NCBI RefSeq assembly: GCF_006968745.1
Contig: NZ_CP030118.1
Span: forward strand, 5,616,340-5,680,339
Source: Brasilonema sennae CENA114
GTDB taxonomy: Bacteria; Cyanobacteriota; Cyanobacteriia; Cyanobacteriales; Nostocaceae
Length of the DNA stretch: 64,000 nucleotides
Direction: 5' to 3'
The notes under the pieces are model-generated. The model made no database searches. It saw nothing but the letters and a program-made list of their open reading frames with translations, and was not told where the DNA came from. The position numbers and the translations under genes are program-made. Positions 34,676 through 42,341 of the stretch are shown here, piece after piece. Numbering within the stretch: the first letter of the stretch is position 1; each line of letters begins with the position of its first letter.

Positions 34676-34888
34676 ATGCGTGCTGCCATTTCATTTTTGA
34701 TCACAGGATTGTTCTTTAGCTCCTTAGCTATTAACACTAAAGCACTTGAACAACAGGCATCTAAGGCTGACTCACAACAGTTGATGGCGGCAGTAGGCAC
34801 TTCCAAAAAGTCTCGGAAAGAGCGCTACAGAGGTAGTGGTCGTATCGTAGGGCTGGAACAGATCAAGAGTACACATCCAGTTGTCTAA
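34676..34888 (+). CDS. patX: PatX-like exported precursor with RGSGR pentapeptide
   Basis: A 70-aa protein with an N-terminal Sec signal peptide (MRAAISFLITGLFFSSLAIN, core about 4-20, likely cut near TKAL). After it come a polar linker and a basic stretch KKSRKERY, then the pentapeptide RGSGR at residues 52-56 (bases 34829-34843) and a 14-residue tail (IVGLEQIKSTHPVV). RGSGR is the active sequence of PatS and HetN, which bind HetR and stop neighbouring cells from becoming heterocysts. Small secreted RG(S/T)GR proteins distinct from PatS are known as PatX. Size, signal peptide and motif position fit PatX; the tail after the motif is worth comparison. No hetR or hetN is in the window. A TCCGGA box lies upstream. 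Confidence 0.75.
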   Translation: MRAAISFLITGLFFSSLAINTKALEQQASKADSQQLMAAVGTSKKSRKERYRGSGRIVGLEQIKSTHPVV

Positions 34889-35328
34889 CAACAAAATGTC
34901 AATGCTATTTCTTGGGGTGGCAATTGTCTTGTACAAAGAGAATCGAAGTACTGTAAGCCAGGGTTTTTTGAAAATTAGTTACACACTCTCCCTAGTATAG
35001 ATGTGATGCCAAAAATACAATGAGTCTAGGGATCAGTTCTGTATTTCACCCAAAAGTTTTTGTTTACTTAGTTACCTGTTAACTTTTGCATAGAGATGCG
35101 ATGCAAGTTATACGTTTCACTTTAGTGTCATACAAATGACTTGATTCTCATGGCGTTTTTGAGGTTTGAATATGTATGAGGAATTTGGTGAAATAGTATT
35201 AGCTGCTAGTATTGCAAGCATTAAGAGCCACTTAAATAACAAATAAGCAGGAAATTCCTGAACGCAACCTTCACCTTCTCTGTTGAAAGGGTATTAGTTG
35301 GGCTAGCAGCTCAGTTAAAGCGATATTG

Positions 35329-35404
35329 TGATATCAAGTCCGGTTGATAACTTGTCGTGTGTCCGTACTCGCTGCGGACACCTATTCAAGCGGATTTGAT
35401 ATGA
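35329..35404. repeat. 76-bp MITE with imperfect 19-bp terminal inverted repeats
   Basis: TGATATCAAGTCCGGTTGA (35329-35347) and the complement of 35386-35404 (TCATATCAAATCCGCTTGA) differ at four positions. The centre holds GTGTCCG...CGGACAC, a second stem. Single arms of the family occur near 14457 and 45625 (TGATATCATGTCCGCTT). The rest of the 34889-35521 spacer contains no gene that I can support. Confidence 0.55.
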
Positions 35405-35521
35405 CTATTGAGAAATCACAACTTTGTCCAAGAACAGGTTGGACAAAGACTACTAAGGATATGGATAGCTGATGAGCAAGAATTCATCAAACAGCTATTG
35501 GGGCGAAATTTGGCAAAAAAC

Positions 35522-35542
35522 GGGGTGGACATTGCCCACCCC
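35522..35542 (-). terminator. Intrinsic terminator of the ferritin-like gene
   Basis: GGGGTGG (35522-35528) pairs with CCACCCC (35536-35542). On the minus strand the hairpin is followed by GTTTTTTGCC, a proper T-tract. It is 28 bp past the stop at 35570. Confidence 0.75.
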
Positions 35543-35569
35543 ACATACATCACATACAGAACATTTGTT

Positions 35570-36524
35570 CTATGCCTTCGTTTTCTGGCGGTTATCTTGC
35601 ATCCCTTTTAAACCATTGAGAAACATCGGCACAAATCTTTCGATCAATGTCTGTGGATCTCGCTTCCAAACTCGCTCAACTACATTAATCCGAGTCCTTT
35701 GCAAATCTGGTGCTAGAAGAGTCTGCGGTAAACGTTCCATCAGATATTGAGGACGTTGCCATACAGGCATTGTGTTTGCCACTTCCAGCAGGTTGGCAAC
35801 TCTACGCAGTTCTGCACCCAAGGTGATATCCATGCCAGCTTCAAAAGCTGCTTGTTCAATCGCAGCATACTTTCGCTTGGCTTGATCAACCTTTTGGCGA
35901 TGTTCTGGACTTTTATCTGCTAACTGCCCCAACCAACGGTTACCCCAGCGAACGTGTCCTGCTTCCTCTGGCAGAATTTTTTCAATCGTTTGGCGGATTT
36001 TGATGTTTTCTTCGGTTTGGGGCGCTTGCTTGAGGGCGTAAATGTGAGCAGAGAAGTACTCACAACCCCGTTTTTCGGTTACGTTAATTGCTGCCAATCC
36101 GGCAATAATGCTATCCTCTAGGTTGTGTTCTGGGTTGAAAAATTCTCGGTCTATCAGACGGTCAAATTCATCAATGTAAGAAGAGCCTGGAGGCGTTCCT
36201 ACATTCGCTCCCAGTTCCACCAATAAATCAGTCAGCCACATAGCATGACGGGCTTCATCGGAGATATGGTGAGATAAATCTCGTATCAGTTCGGGTGGCT
36301 GTCCGTTGAGTTGTTCAATGATTTCAGTCAGGTCTTTGCAACTGCGTTGCTCGCTGTAGCGGTAGCGGTTGAGGGTGACCAGATGAAGATCGTGATCGCC
36401 CAAGGGGCGGCTCCCTTTGGGAGCATCGCCCAAGGCGGGTGCAAACCACATCGCGGACAACTTGTGTCAAGATGTCCCTTGCACCTATAGCGTTTTGAAA
36501 TTTGCGCGGGTAAGCAACAGCCAT
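35570..36524 (-). pseudogene. Ferritin-like domain protein, interrupted by a palindromic insert
   Basis: The gene starts at ATG 36524 with MAVAYPRKFQNAIGARDILTQVVRD. It is then interrupted by 55 bp (36395-36449), after which the original sequence continues in another frame as HDLHLVTLNRYRYSEQRSCKDLTEII. Removing 55 bp leaves exactly 300 codons, a 299-aa ferritin-like (rubrerythrin-fold, DUF455-like) protein with EARHAMW (near the centre) and PEEAGHVRWGNRW as di-iron-type motifs. As it stands, translation from a TTG (36460) or ATG (36451) inside or near the insert could give a product with a changed N-terminus (GDAPKGSRPLGD from the insert), 293-296 aa, keeping all metal motifs. The true state, null or altered but working, is unknown. 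Confidence 0.8.
36395..36449. repeat. 55-bp palindromic element inside the ferritin-like gene
   Basis: The insert contains GCTCCCTTTGGGAGC (36410-36424, a 6-bp stem with TTT loop) flanked by two ATCGCCCAAGG copies. The related core GCCGTCCCTTTGGAAGCATC occurs at 1361, so this is a dispersed repeat. Its 55-bp length shifts the host frame by one. Confidence 0.8.
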
Positions 36525-36600
36525 AACTTTTTATGAGAGTTATGTAAACTAATATTAATATTATATTAGTTTGATGTAGCCACCGTAGCTTTTCTTTACA

Positions 36601-37659
36601 TTAAGCGGGCTTTCGAGCAATAAAGTACTTGCTCATAAAGTGAACCCGTATATCAATATTCTCAAAGCCTGCTTTTTCCAAACGCTCTACCAAGTTATCA
36701 GTAGTGTAGTGCTTGTAGTAAGGTTCATGAAAAGTTTCGTGGAAGCTTTCCATCAGCGATTCCATTTCAGGAGAATCACTCATCTGAACTGAGTCACAGA
36801 TGATAAAGGTTCCCCCTGGTTTTGTCACCCGATAGGATTGCTCTATAACCTGTTGACGTGCTGCTGCTGGTAACTCATGGAAGAGGAAAACTGAAGTGAC
36901 AGCATGGAAGTAGTTATCCAAGTATGGTAACTCTTCTGCATTTGCCTGCAAAAGTTGTGGTAATTCTCCGGGAATTTGCGACAGGAATTCATTTGCTTTA
37001 CGCAAATAAGCTGGCGACAAATCTGTACCAAACAAAGATGCTTTCGGCAAAGCCGCCCGAATCAACTTTAAAGTACGACCAGTTCCACAAGCAACATCTA
37101 GTACACGTATCTGGCGTGGTGACACATCACTAAACACTTCTAACCCTTCTTTAAGAGGAGCCAGAATGCGTCGTCGCATGGGATCAGCTGAACCTCCAAA
37201 AAGAATTTCTACCTGCAAGTCATACAAATTAGCTGATAAATCACTCAAGTAGCCATTCGTCTGGTGATGGAAGTTCTGCACATAGTAGCTGGGATAACCA
37301 TTGATGTCTACATCTTGAGTAAACTCTTGATATCTCTTGTGTTGAGCACGTTCCCAAGTTTGGGGTAAATCCAGCCACACCATTGGATAGTAGCGGAAAA
37401 AGTCTTCCCAAGGATTATCAAACAACACGCTTTTAGGATAGACACCACGCTCAGCATCTTCCCAATCAACTTCGAGCAGATTGTTCAGGTTTTGTTGAGC
37501 CTTTAATAAAACCTCGTTTGGTATGGGTTGAATTTGCGTCTGCTCAGTAGCAGAGATGATATTCTTCAACCGCGAGCTTAGCAGTTTATGAGCTAGACCA
37601 AAATAATTTTTACTCTGCTGAAAAGTCTGATAAGTTAGTTTGGTTAAGGTGTCAGACAT
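36601..37659 (-). CDS. Class I SAM-dependent methyltransferase
   Basis: A 352-aa cytosolic methyltransferase. The SAM-binding motif I is VLDVACGTGRTLKLIRAA (about 188-205), followed by motif II-type FGTDLSPAYLRKA and motif III-type LPYLDNYFHAVTSVFLFHELP (Methyltransf_11/25 fold). About 180 residues precede this domain, an N-terminal helical extension with several aromatic residues that is typical of a cyanobacterial subgroup. The acceptor substrate is unknown; the C-terminal part recalls ubiquinone/menaquinone-type methyltransferases only weakly. ATG start at 37659. Monocistronic. Confidence 0.87.
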   Translation of the reverse strand: MSDTLTKLTYQTFQQSKNYFGLAHKLLSSRLKNIISATEQTQIQPIPNEVLLKAQQNLNNLLEVDWEDAERGVYPKSVLFDNPWEDFFRYYPMVWLDLPQTWERAQHKRYQEFTQDVDINGYPSYYVQNFHHQTNGYLSDLSANLYDLQVEILFGGSADPMRRRILAPLKEGLEVFSDVSPRQIRVLDVACGTGRTLKLIRAALPKASLFGTDLSPAYLRKANEFLSQIPGELPQLLQANAEELPYLDNYFHAVTSVFLFHELPAAARQQVIEQSYRVTKPGGTFIICDSVQMSDSPEMESLMESFHETFHEPYYKHYTTDNLVERLEKAGFENIDIRVHFMSKYFIARKPA

Positions 37660-38118
37660 GAGAATTGCTTGAGCTTTTGTAACTTTTATTTATATAATTT
37701 TAATAAATTTAATGAGAAAAGCATAAATCTTAAGAAAGGTCTATGTTGTCAGGCAAAATCACTCTTCAGTAAGATGTGAAGTCAGAATTTGTTCTTTCCT
37801 CCTTACCCCTTTTTCCAAACCGTGAGGGAGATGAGTAGTGCTTGGACGAAAAGTATTGACCCTACTCTCCCTTTAAACTGCCCTCCAAGTCTTTACAAAT
37901 TGGGAAACCATAACGGGAAGCCGCTTTACATCTACCGACTTCTCTTGGCAACGCATTGGCTCCTGGGTGGAAATCCTAAGTTCCCTACTCTTCTGCAATT
38001 ATTAATTTTTATTAAAATCAATAATTTAGTAGTTTTTGTTACAGAATTGTATTCTATAATTAAAACTATAAAGTTACTGAATCATGACATTACACAAACA
38101 ATTAAGGGGAACTTTATT
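37660..38118. other. AT-rich spacer with a TATAAT box before the 66-aa gene
   Basis: No gene supported. The open frame that enters from 37789 has no start signals and a non-protein composition. TATAAT at 38055-38060 lies 59 bp upstream of the ATG at 38119 and is a candidate -10; no good -35 pairs with it. Confidence 0.45.
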
Positions 38119-38319
38119 ATGTCTACTCAAGAAAAAGCCCGTGCTTTGATGATGCGTCACTATCAACTCATTAAGAATCGTCAACAATCGATGCTGGGGC
38201 GTGCTGGCGAGGAATTAGGTCTTCCTGGAGAAGTCTCCAACTACTGGAACCCTGTTCAAGGAAAAATAGATCCCACTGTGCGCATAACTTATGATCGCAG
38301 CAATGCAGCTATGAGCTAA
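38119..38319 (+). CDS. Small hypothetical protein, 66 aa
   Basis: A soluble, basic 66-aa product (STQEKARALMMRHYQLIKNRQQSMLG ... GLPGEVSNYWNPVQGKID). The start is ATG 38119 because AAGGGGA (38104-38110) is a clear Shine-Dalgarno; the longer frame from 37789 runs through AT-rich leader DNA. A TATAAT box lies upstream and two strong hairpins follow, so this is a complete, monocistronic small gene. The first 30 residues are predicted helical, and the rest has a fixed Trp-Asn-Pro motif. I do not recognise a family or function. Confidence 0.7.
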   Translation: MSTQEKARALMMRHYQLIKNRQQSMLGRAGEELGLPGEVSNYWNPVQGKIDPTVRITYDRSNAAMS

Positions 38320-38333
38320 GTGTCACGACAAGT

Positions 38334-38359
38334 AAAAAGTTGGCTAGTACCAACTTTTT
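38334..38359 (+). terminator. Intrinsic terminator of the 66-aa gene
   Basis: AAAAAGTTGG (38334-38343) and CCAACTTTTT (38350-38359) form a perfect 10-bp stem with a 6-base loop, 15 bp after the stop, ending in a T-tract. Confidence 0.8.
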
Positions 38360-38368
38360 ATCAAAGAG

Positions 38369-38412
38369 ATACCAACGGTGAACGATTTTCAAAAATTGTT
38401 CACCGTTGGTAT
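38369..38412. terminator. Second hairpin, 15-bp stem
   Basis: ATACCAACGGTGAAC (38369-38383) is exactly complementary to 38398-38412 with a 14-base loop. It follows 10 bp after the first terminator. It may be a back-up terminator or a small inverted-repeat element. The spacer on to 38664 has a GCGCTCTTGGTAGGG module shared with 49078. Confidence 0.6.
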
Positions 38413-38664
38413 ATGTTGCGTCTATGTTCCTCACTATCCCCCTTCTTCGGTGTTAAGCGTTAAGCGTTCCCTTTTATCTAAAGAAAACTTTATGCATTAG
38501 GCTATAAACTGAGGCAGCGCTCTTGGTAGGGTTTCCAACGCTCTTATCCTCTGTGGGGAGACCCTCATCAAGTACTGGCTGCTCCGCAGGCGACTGCCGA
38601 TCGGACAAGCCCAGTTTTGAGATATCCTGAAGTAGAAGCCAGCATAACGCGGAGAATCATAGTT

Positions 38665-40128
38665 GTGAAGTTGCAGCGACCGATTTTAGTGGGAGGATTG
38701 GGACTGTCCTTTTCTCTGTGGATGTTACAAAATTTGCACCATTCGATGGTGCAGATTGGTGAATTTGGTTTGTTGAGTTTGTTAGCCGTTGGCGGCGGTT
38801 TGTGGTTATTAAAGTCAAATCGCACTCAAGATAGTTCGCGATCGCTAAGCAATGTACCAGTAGATCGTACGACAGTAGAAGCTAGCATTGCTAAAGCCCA
38901 AGCCGTGGTTAACCAACTCGCACAAGAAACAGAAAATCCTCTAACTGTAGGGACATTGCGAGAACAACTTACCCGTCTTACGGCTGAGTTAGATAGACAA
39001 GAAATGATTGCTGTTGTCACTGGTGGCAAATCGGTAGGTAAAACGACTTTGATTGAAGTCTTAAAATCTAGCTGGTGTCAAAATGTAGAGACGGGAAGCT
39101 TTTCGTTCGTCGAATTCCAAGAAACTTCACCTTTGTTTGTCAAAGCAGGCGAAAACTCAGATCTAGATGTTTTGACACACGCAAACAAATCTGATGTTGT
39201 CTTGTTCCTGACAAATGGTGATTTAACAGATTCTGAATTTCAAAGCTTACAACAGCTAAAAGCAATTAATCAAAATACTATTTTGGTTTTTAATAAACAA
39301 GATCAGTATTTGCCAGATGAACGTGTAAGTGTGTTGCAATCGCTGAAACATCGGATGTCGTCTGTTGTGGCGACTGCAGCGTCTCCCAGTTTGATCAAAG
39401 TACGGAAGCATCAAGAAGATGGTTGTGTGCAAGAATCCCTGGAACTACCAACACCAGACATTCAACAGTTGACGCAGCAATTGGGTGAAATGTTGACACA
39501 GCAACCAGAACAGTTGGTGTGGGCGACAACAATGAGGAAAGTTTTGTTCCTCAAAGCTGAAGCGAAAAACTTGCTGAATGAAATCAGACGCGATCGCGCT
39601 GTAAAATCAATTGAACAATACCAATGGATAGCTGCTGCAGCAGCATTTGCCAACCCAGTACCAGCGCTTGATATCCTAGCAACAGCCGCAATTAACGCTC
39701 AAATGGTTATGGATTTGGGTGGTATCTATCAGCAAAAATTTTCCTTGGAACAAGCGCAGACAGTTGCTGGCACAATGGGAAGTTTGATGGTGAAACTGGG
39801 TTTAGTAGAACTGTCTTCCAAGGCAGTAAGCACAGTACTCAAAACTAACGCTATCACTTTTGTTGCTGGTGGCTTGGTGCAGGGAGTCAGTGCTGCTTAT
39901 CTGACTCGCATCGCAGGTTTAACTTTAGTTGAATATTTCCAACAGCAGGAAGTTGCTATTGACTCTGGAACAGTGTTAAATCTCGACAAGTTACGGCAAA
40001 CTTTGCAAAGCGTATTTCAGCGGAATCAGCAAATGGCTTTATTGCAAAGTTTTGTTAAGCAAAGCGTCAAGCATTTGACCCCACAAGCACAGCAACTACA
40101 ACTTGTTAAATCTGAGATCAGCGCTTAG
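38665..40128 (+). CDS. DUF697-type membrane-associated P-loop GTPase-like protein
   Basis: A 487-aa protein of the cyanobacterial DUF697/GTPase-like family. An N-terminal hydrophobic hairpin (about 6-52: LVGGLGLSFSLWML ... FGLLSLLAVGGGLWLL) is followed by a coiled segment, then a P-loop domain (about 115-260) with Walker A GGKSVGKTTL and the NKQD guanine-specificity motif (FNKQDQY). A C-terminal domain with hydrophobic helices has the DUF697 hallmark NPVPALDILATAAINAQMVMDLGGIYQ. It probably acts at a membrane; cellular role unknown. I start at GTG 38665 (MKLQRPIL), since GGAGA at 38651 is well placed; a TTG at 38617 would add 16 residues. Confidence 0.8.
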   Translation: MKLQRPILVGGLGLSFSLWMLQNLHHSMVQIGEFGLLSLLAVGGGLWLLKSNRTQDSSRSLSNVPVDRTTVEASIAKAQAVVNQLAQETENPLTVGTLREQLTRLTAELDRQEMIAVVTGGKSVGKTTLIEVLKSSWCQNVETGSFSFVEFQETSPLFVKAGENSDLDVLTHANKSDVVLFLTNGDLTDSEFQSLQQLKAINQNTILVFNKQDQYLPDERVSVLQSLKHRMSSVVATAASPSLIKVRKHQEDGCVQESLELPTPDIQQLTQQLGEMLTQQPEQLVWATTMRKVLFLKAEAKNLLNEIRRDRAVKSIEQYQWIAAAAAFANPVPALDILATAAINAQMVMDLGGIYQQKFSLEQAQTVAGTMGSLMVKLGLVELSSKAVSTVLKTNAITFVAGGLVQGVSAAYLTRIAGLTLVEYFQQQEVAIDSGTVLNLDKLRQTLQSVFQRNQQMALLQSFVKQSVKHLTPQAQQLQLVKSEISA

Positions 40129-40155
40129 CCTTAGTCAGGTGGAATTCAAACTCAC

Positions 40156-40243
40156 ACAAACAAAGTCCGCCCATACAGACTCAACTTTTCTAAAGCTGTT
40201 CAGGCGGATTTTGTTTGTAGTGAAAGTGCATGCACTTTCACTA
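40156..40243 (+). terminator. Terminator-like inverted repeat followed by a 26-bp perfect palindrome
   Basis: ACAAACAAAGTCCGCC (about 40156-40171) pairs with GGCGGATTTTGTTTGT (40203-40218) with one mismatch around a 31-base centre. Directly after comes a perfect palindrome at 40218-40243 (half-site TAGTGAAAGTGCA). The first would end the DUF697 transcript; the second may be a second stem or a binding site. Confidence 0.6.
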
Positions 40244-40561
40244 GATTGCGGTGCGGATAAAAATTTTAGTCTTACCTGAACCGTCTTCGACTATTAGGAG
40301 TATTTAATATACACAGATTAATTAGATTTTTTAAGTATAAATATTTAGACATCTTGGTCTTGGTGTCCTTGCATGTGCTGATTATTGTATTAGGGCTAAA
40401 AATAGAGGAAACTTCTGGTAATTTAATTAAACTTCATAATTGTGCTCAATGACACTACATGATTTGATAAAGTTCAGATAAAAAACTTAAAAATTATGAT
40501 TTAATTTATCTAAATAGCCGTCATGAACTGCTTACACCAGAACGAATGAAAATTTATCTTT

Positions 40562-40597
40562 TCTTCTGAGTTCTGAGTTCTGTGTTCTGAGTTCTAT
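40562..40597. repeat. Heptamer tandem repeat (GTTCTGA)
   Basis: TCTGAGT/TTCTGTG-type heptamers repeat five times. This short tandem repeat belongs to the class common in filamentous cyanobacteria. The rest of the 40244-40658 spacer is AT-rich, with no gene seen. Confidence 0.6.
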
Positions 40598-40658
40598 TTT
40601 CAAGTCAGTTTGAAATTTTTTGATAAAGGTTAATAATTAATCATTGGCAAAAAAGGCG

Positions 40659-41339
40659 ATGGCAGCAGATTATACAGACATTGACATTGCGCCATTTATA
40701 GATCACGCTCTGCTGATACCAACCGCTACCTCAAAGCAGGTTGAACAATGGTGTGAAGAAGCAGATAGATTTCATTTTGCGGCGGTTTGTGTCTACCCGA
40801 CTCATGTGAAGCAAGCCGCAGAACTTCTGCACGGTAAAAAGCCGAAAGTTTGTACAGTGATTGGCTTTCCTACCGGGGCAACAACTTCCGCAACAAAGTT
40901 ATATGAAGCTCAAGAAGCAGTGGAAAATGGAGCCACTGAGTTAGATGTGGTGATAAATTTGGGCTGGTTAAAAGCAGGCGACACTGAGAACGTACACCAG
41001 GAAATTGCCGAAATATGTGAAGAAACTGGGCAAACGGTAAAGGTGATTTTAGAAACTAACCTGCTGACGGATGCGGAAAAAAGACTTGTAGCAGAAATCT
41101 GTATGGATGCTGGTGCAGCATTTCTCAAAACGAGTACTGGTTGGAATGGCGCTACGACAGTAGAAGACGTACGACTTTTGAAAGAAGTCACACAAGAGCG
41201 GGTTGGAATTAAAGCCTCAGGAGGTATTCGTACCATCGATCAAGCTTTAGACTTAATTATGGCGGGTGCAACCAGATTAGGCACTTCTCGCAGTATCGAT
41301 TTGCTTCATCAGCGCCATAGACGGGACTTGAGTGAGTAG
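40659..41339 (+). CDS. deoC: Deoxyribose-phosphate aldolase
   Basis: A 226-aa class I aldolase that cleaves 2-deoxy-D-ribose 5-phosphate into glyceraldehyde 3-phosphate and acetaldehyde in nucleoside salvage. The Schiff-base lysine is K157 in AFLKTSTGW, the second catalytic lysine K185 in GIKASGGIRT, and the proton-relay aspartate D96 in ELDVVINLG. PFIDHALLIPTAT opens the TIM barrel. Start chosen at ATG 40659; a TTG at 40644 would add five residues (MAKKA), and neither has a strong ribosome site. The recO gene follows after a heptamer-repeat spacer of 66 bp on the same strand, so cotranscription is possible. Confidence 0.93.
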   Translation: MAADYTDIDIAPFIDHALLIPTATSKQVEQWCEEADRFHFAAVCVYPTHVKQAAELLHGKKPKVCTVIGFPTGATTSATKLYEAQEAVENGATELDVVINLGWLKAGDTENVHQEIAEICEETGQTVKVILETNLLTDAEKRLVAEICMDAGAAFLKTSTGWNGATTVEDVRLLKEVTQERVGIKASGGIRTIDQALDLIMAGATRLGTSRSIDLLHQRHRRDLSE

Positions 41340-41369
41340 TCATTTGTTCTTTGTCTTTTGTCTCAAGCT

Positions 41370-41412
41370 AATGACTCATGACTAATAACTAATGACTAAT
41401 GACTAATGAGTA
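41370..41412 (+). repeat. Heptamer repeat (CTAATGA) supplying the recO start codon
   Basis: Tandem copies TAATGACTCATGACTAATAAC and following run into CTAATGAGTAAAACG. The recO ATG at 41406 is the ATG of the last copy. The same repeat and arrangement precede the esterase gene at 12074. Confidence 0.65.
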
Positions 41413-42341
41413 AAACGTATAAAGCAACTGGAATTAATCTTAAAGCTCAGGCTCTGGGAGAATCAGATAGACTAGTGACAATTTTGACACCAGAGTTTGG
41501 TCTAATTCGAGCTGTAGCGCCAGGATCACGAAAACATAACTCTAGTCTTGGTGGTAGAAGTGCAATGTTTGTGGTAAACGAGCTACTGATTGCTAAAGGG
41601 CGATCGCTCGATAAAATCACTCAAGCACAAACAATAAAATCTTATCCAGGTCTTGCTAGAAACTTAGGAAAGTTGGCTGCTAGCCAGTATTTAGCAGAAA
41701 TAGTATTATCTGTAGCGTTAAGCGAGCAACCCCAAGAAGAAATTTATGAGTTACTCAACGAACATCTCAATCGTTTAGAAGTTTTAGAAAGCGCAGAAAC
41801 ATTAAATGTTTTAGCACATCTGGCTCATGGGGTATTTCACCTTTTAGCTTTGGCGGGACTAACTCCCCAAGTACAAGTCTGTTGCATCACTGGACGCTCT
41901 CTCATACCAGATTTTACAGATCCAACTTGGCAAGTCGGATTTAGCATACCAACAGGTGGAACAATTTGCTTAAGTGCTTGGGAACGTCTGAAGGAGGAGA
42001 AAAGAAAACAACAAAGTTTTCCTAGCTTTCCACCTCATCATCCCAGTTCCACAACTTCTTCCACCATTCCTGCTACTGTGAAAGAGAAGCCTGCCAACTA
42101 CCAAACAATTATTCATCGGCAAGAAATACCAGTTATATCAAGCCGCTTGAATGCAACAGAACTTGCTATACTCCAGCACCTGTCGCAACCAGAGATCATC
42201 CAAGATCTAACCAGAAATGATGGCTGGTTATCCGTTGAGCAAGTTTTGCGCTTCTATGCTCAGTATCACATTGGTCGCCCTATTCGCTCTGCTGCTTTAA
42301 TAGATTCTTATTTAGCTGCTAACCATGATGCAACCGTCTGA
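41406..42341 (+). CDS. recO: DNA repair protein RecO
   Basis: RecO loads RecA on SSB-coated single-stranded DNA together with RecR and can anneal strands. The 311-aa product has the N-terminal OB fold (KTYKATGINLKAQALGESDRLVTILTPEFGLIRAVAPGSRK, about 3-43) and the helical C-terminal domain. The zinc-finger region typical of some RecO proteins is only partly kept (CCITGRSLIPDF near 159-170). An Ser/Thr/Pro-rich insert (about 205-225: FPSFPPHHPSSTTSSTIP) extends the protein beyond the usual 240-260 aa. The start ATG lies in a heptamer repeat. It overlaps the MFS gene by 17 bp, so both are translated from one mRNA. Confidence 0.9.
   Translation: MSKTYKATGINLKAQALGESDRLVTILTPEFGLIRAVAPGSRKHNSSLGGRSAMFVVNELLIAKGRSLDKITQAQTIKSYPGLARNLGKLAASQYLAEIVLSVALSEQPQEEIYELLNEHLNRLEVLESAETLNVLAHLAHGVFHLLALAGLTPQVQVCCITGRSLIPDFTDPTWQVGFSIPTGGTICLSAWERLKEEKRKQQSFPSFPPHHPSSTTSSTIPATVKEKPANYQTIIHRQEIPVISSRLNATELAILQHLSQPEIIQDLTRNDGWLSVEQVLRFYAQYHIGRPIRSAALIDSYLAANHDATV

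Noticed and set aside
35160..35247. 25-codon frame starting MYEEFGEIVLAAS after the RGSGR gene
   Set aside because: No Shine-Dalgarno or similarity known to me; too short to support.
35408..35750. Overlapping + strand frames antisense to the ferritin-like gene
   Set aside because: They cross the terminator hairpin and lie opposite conserved codons; shadow frames.
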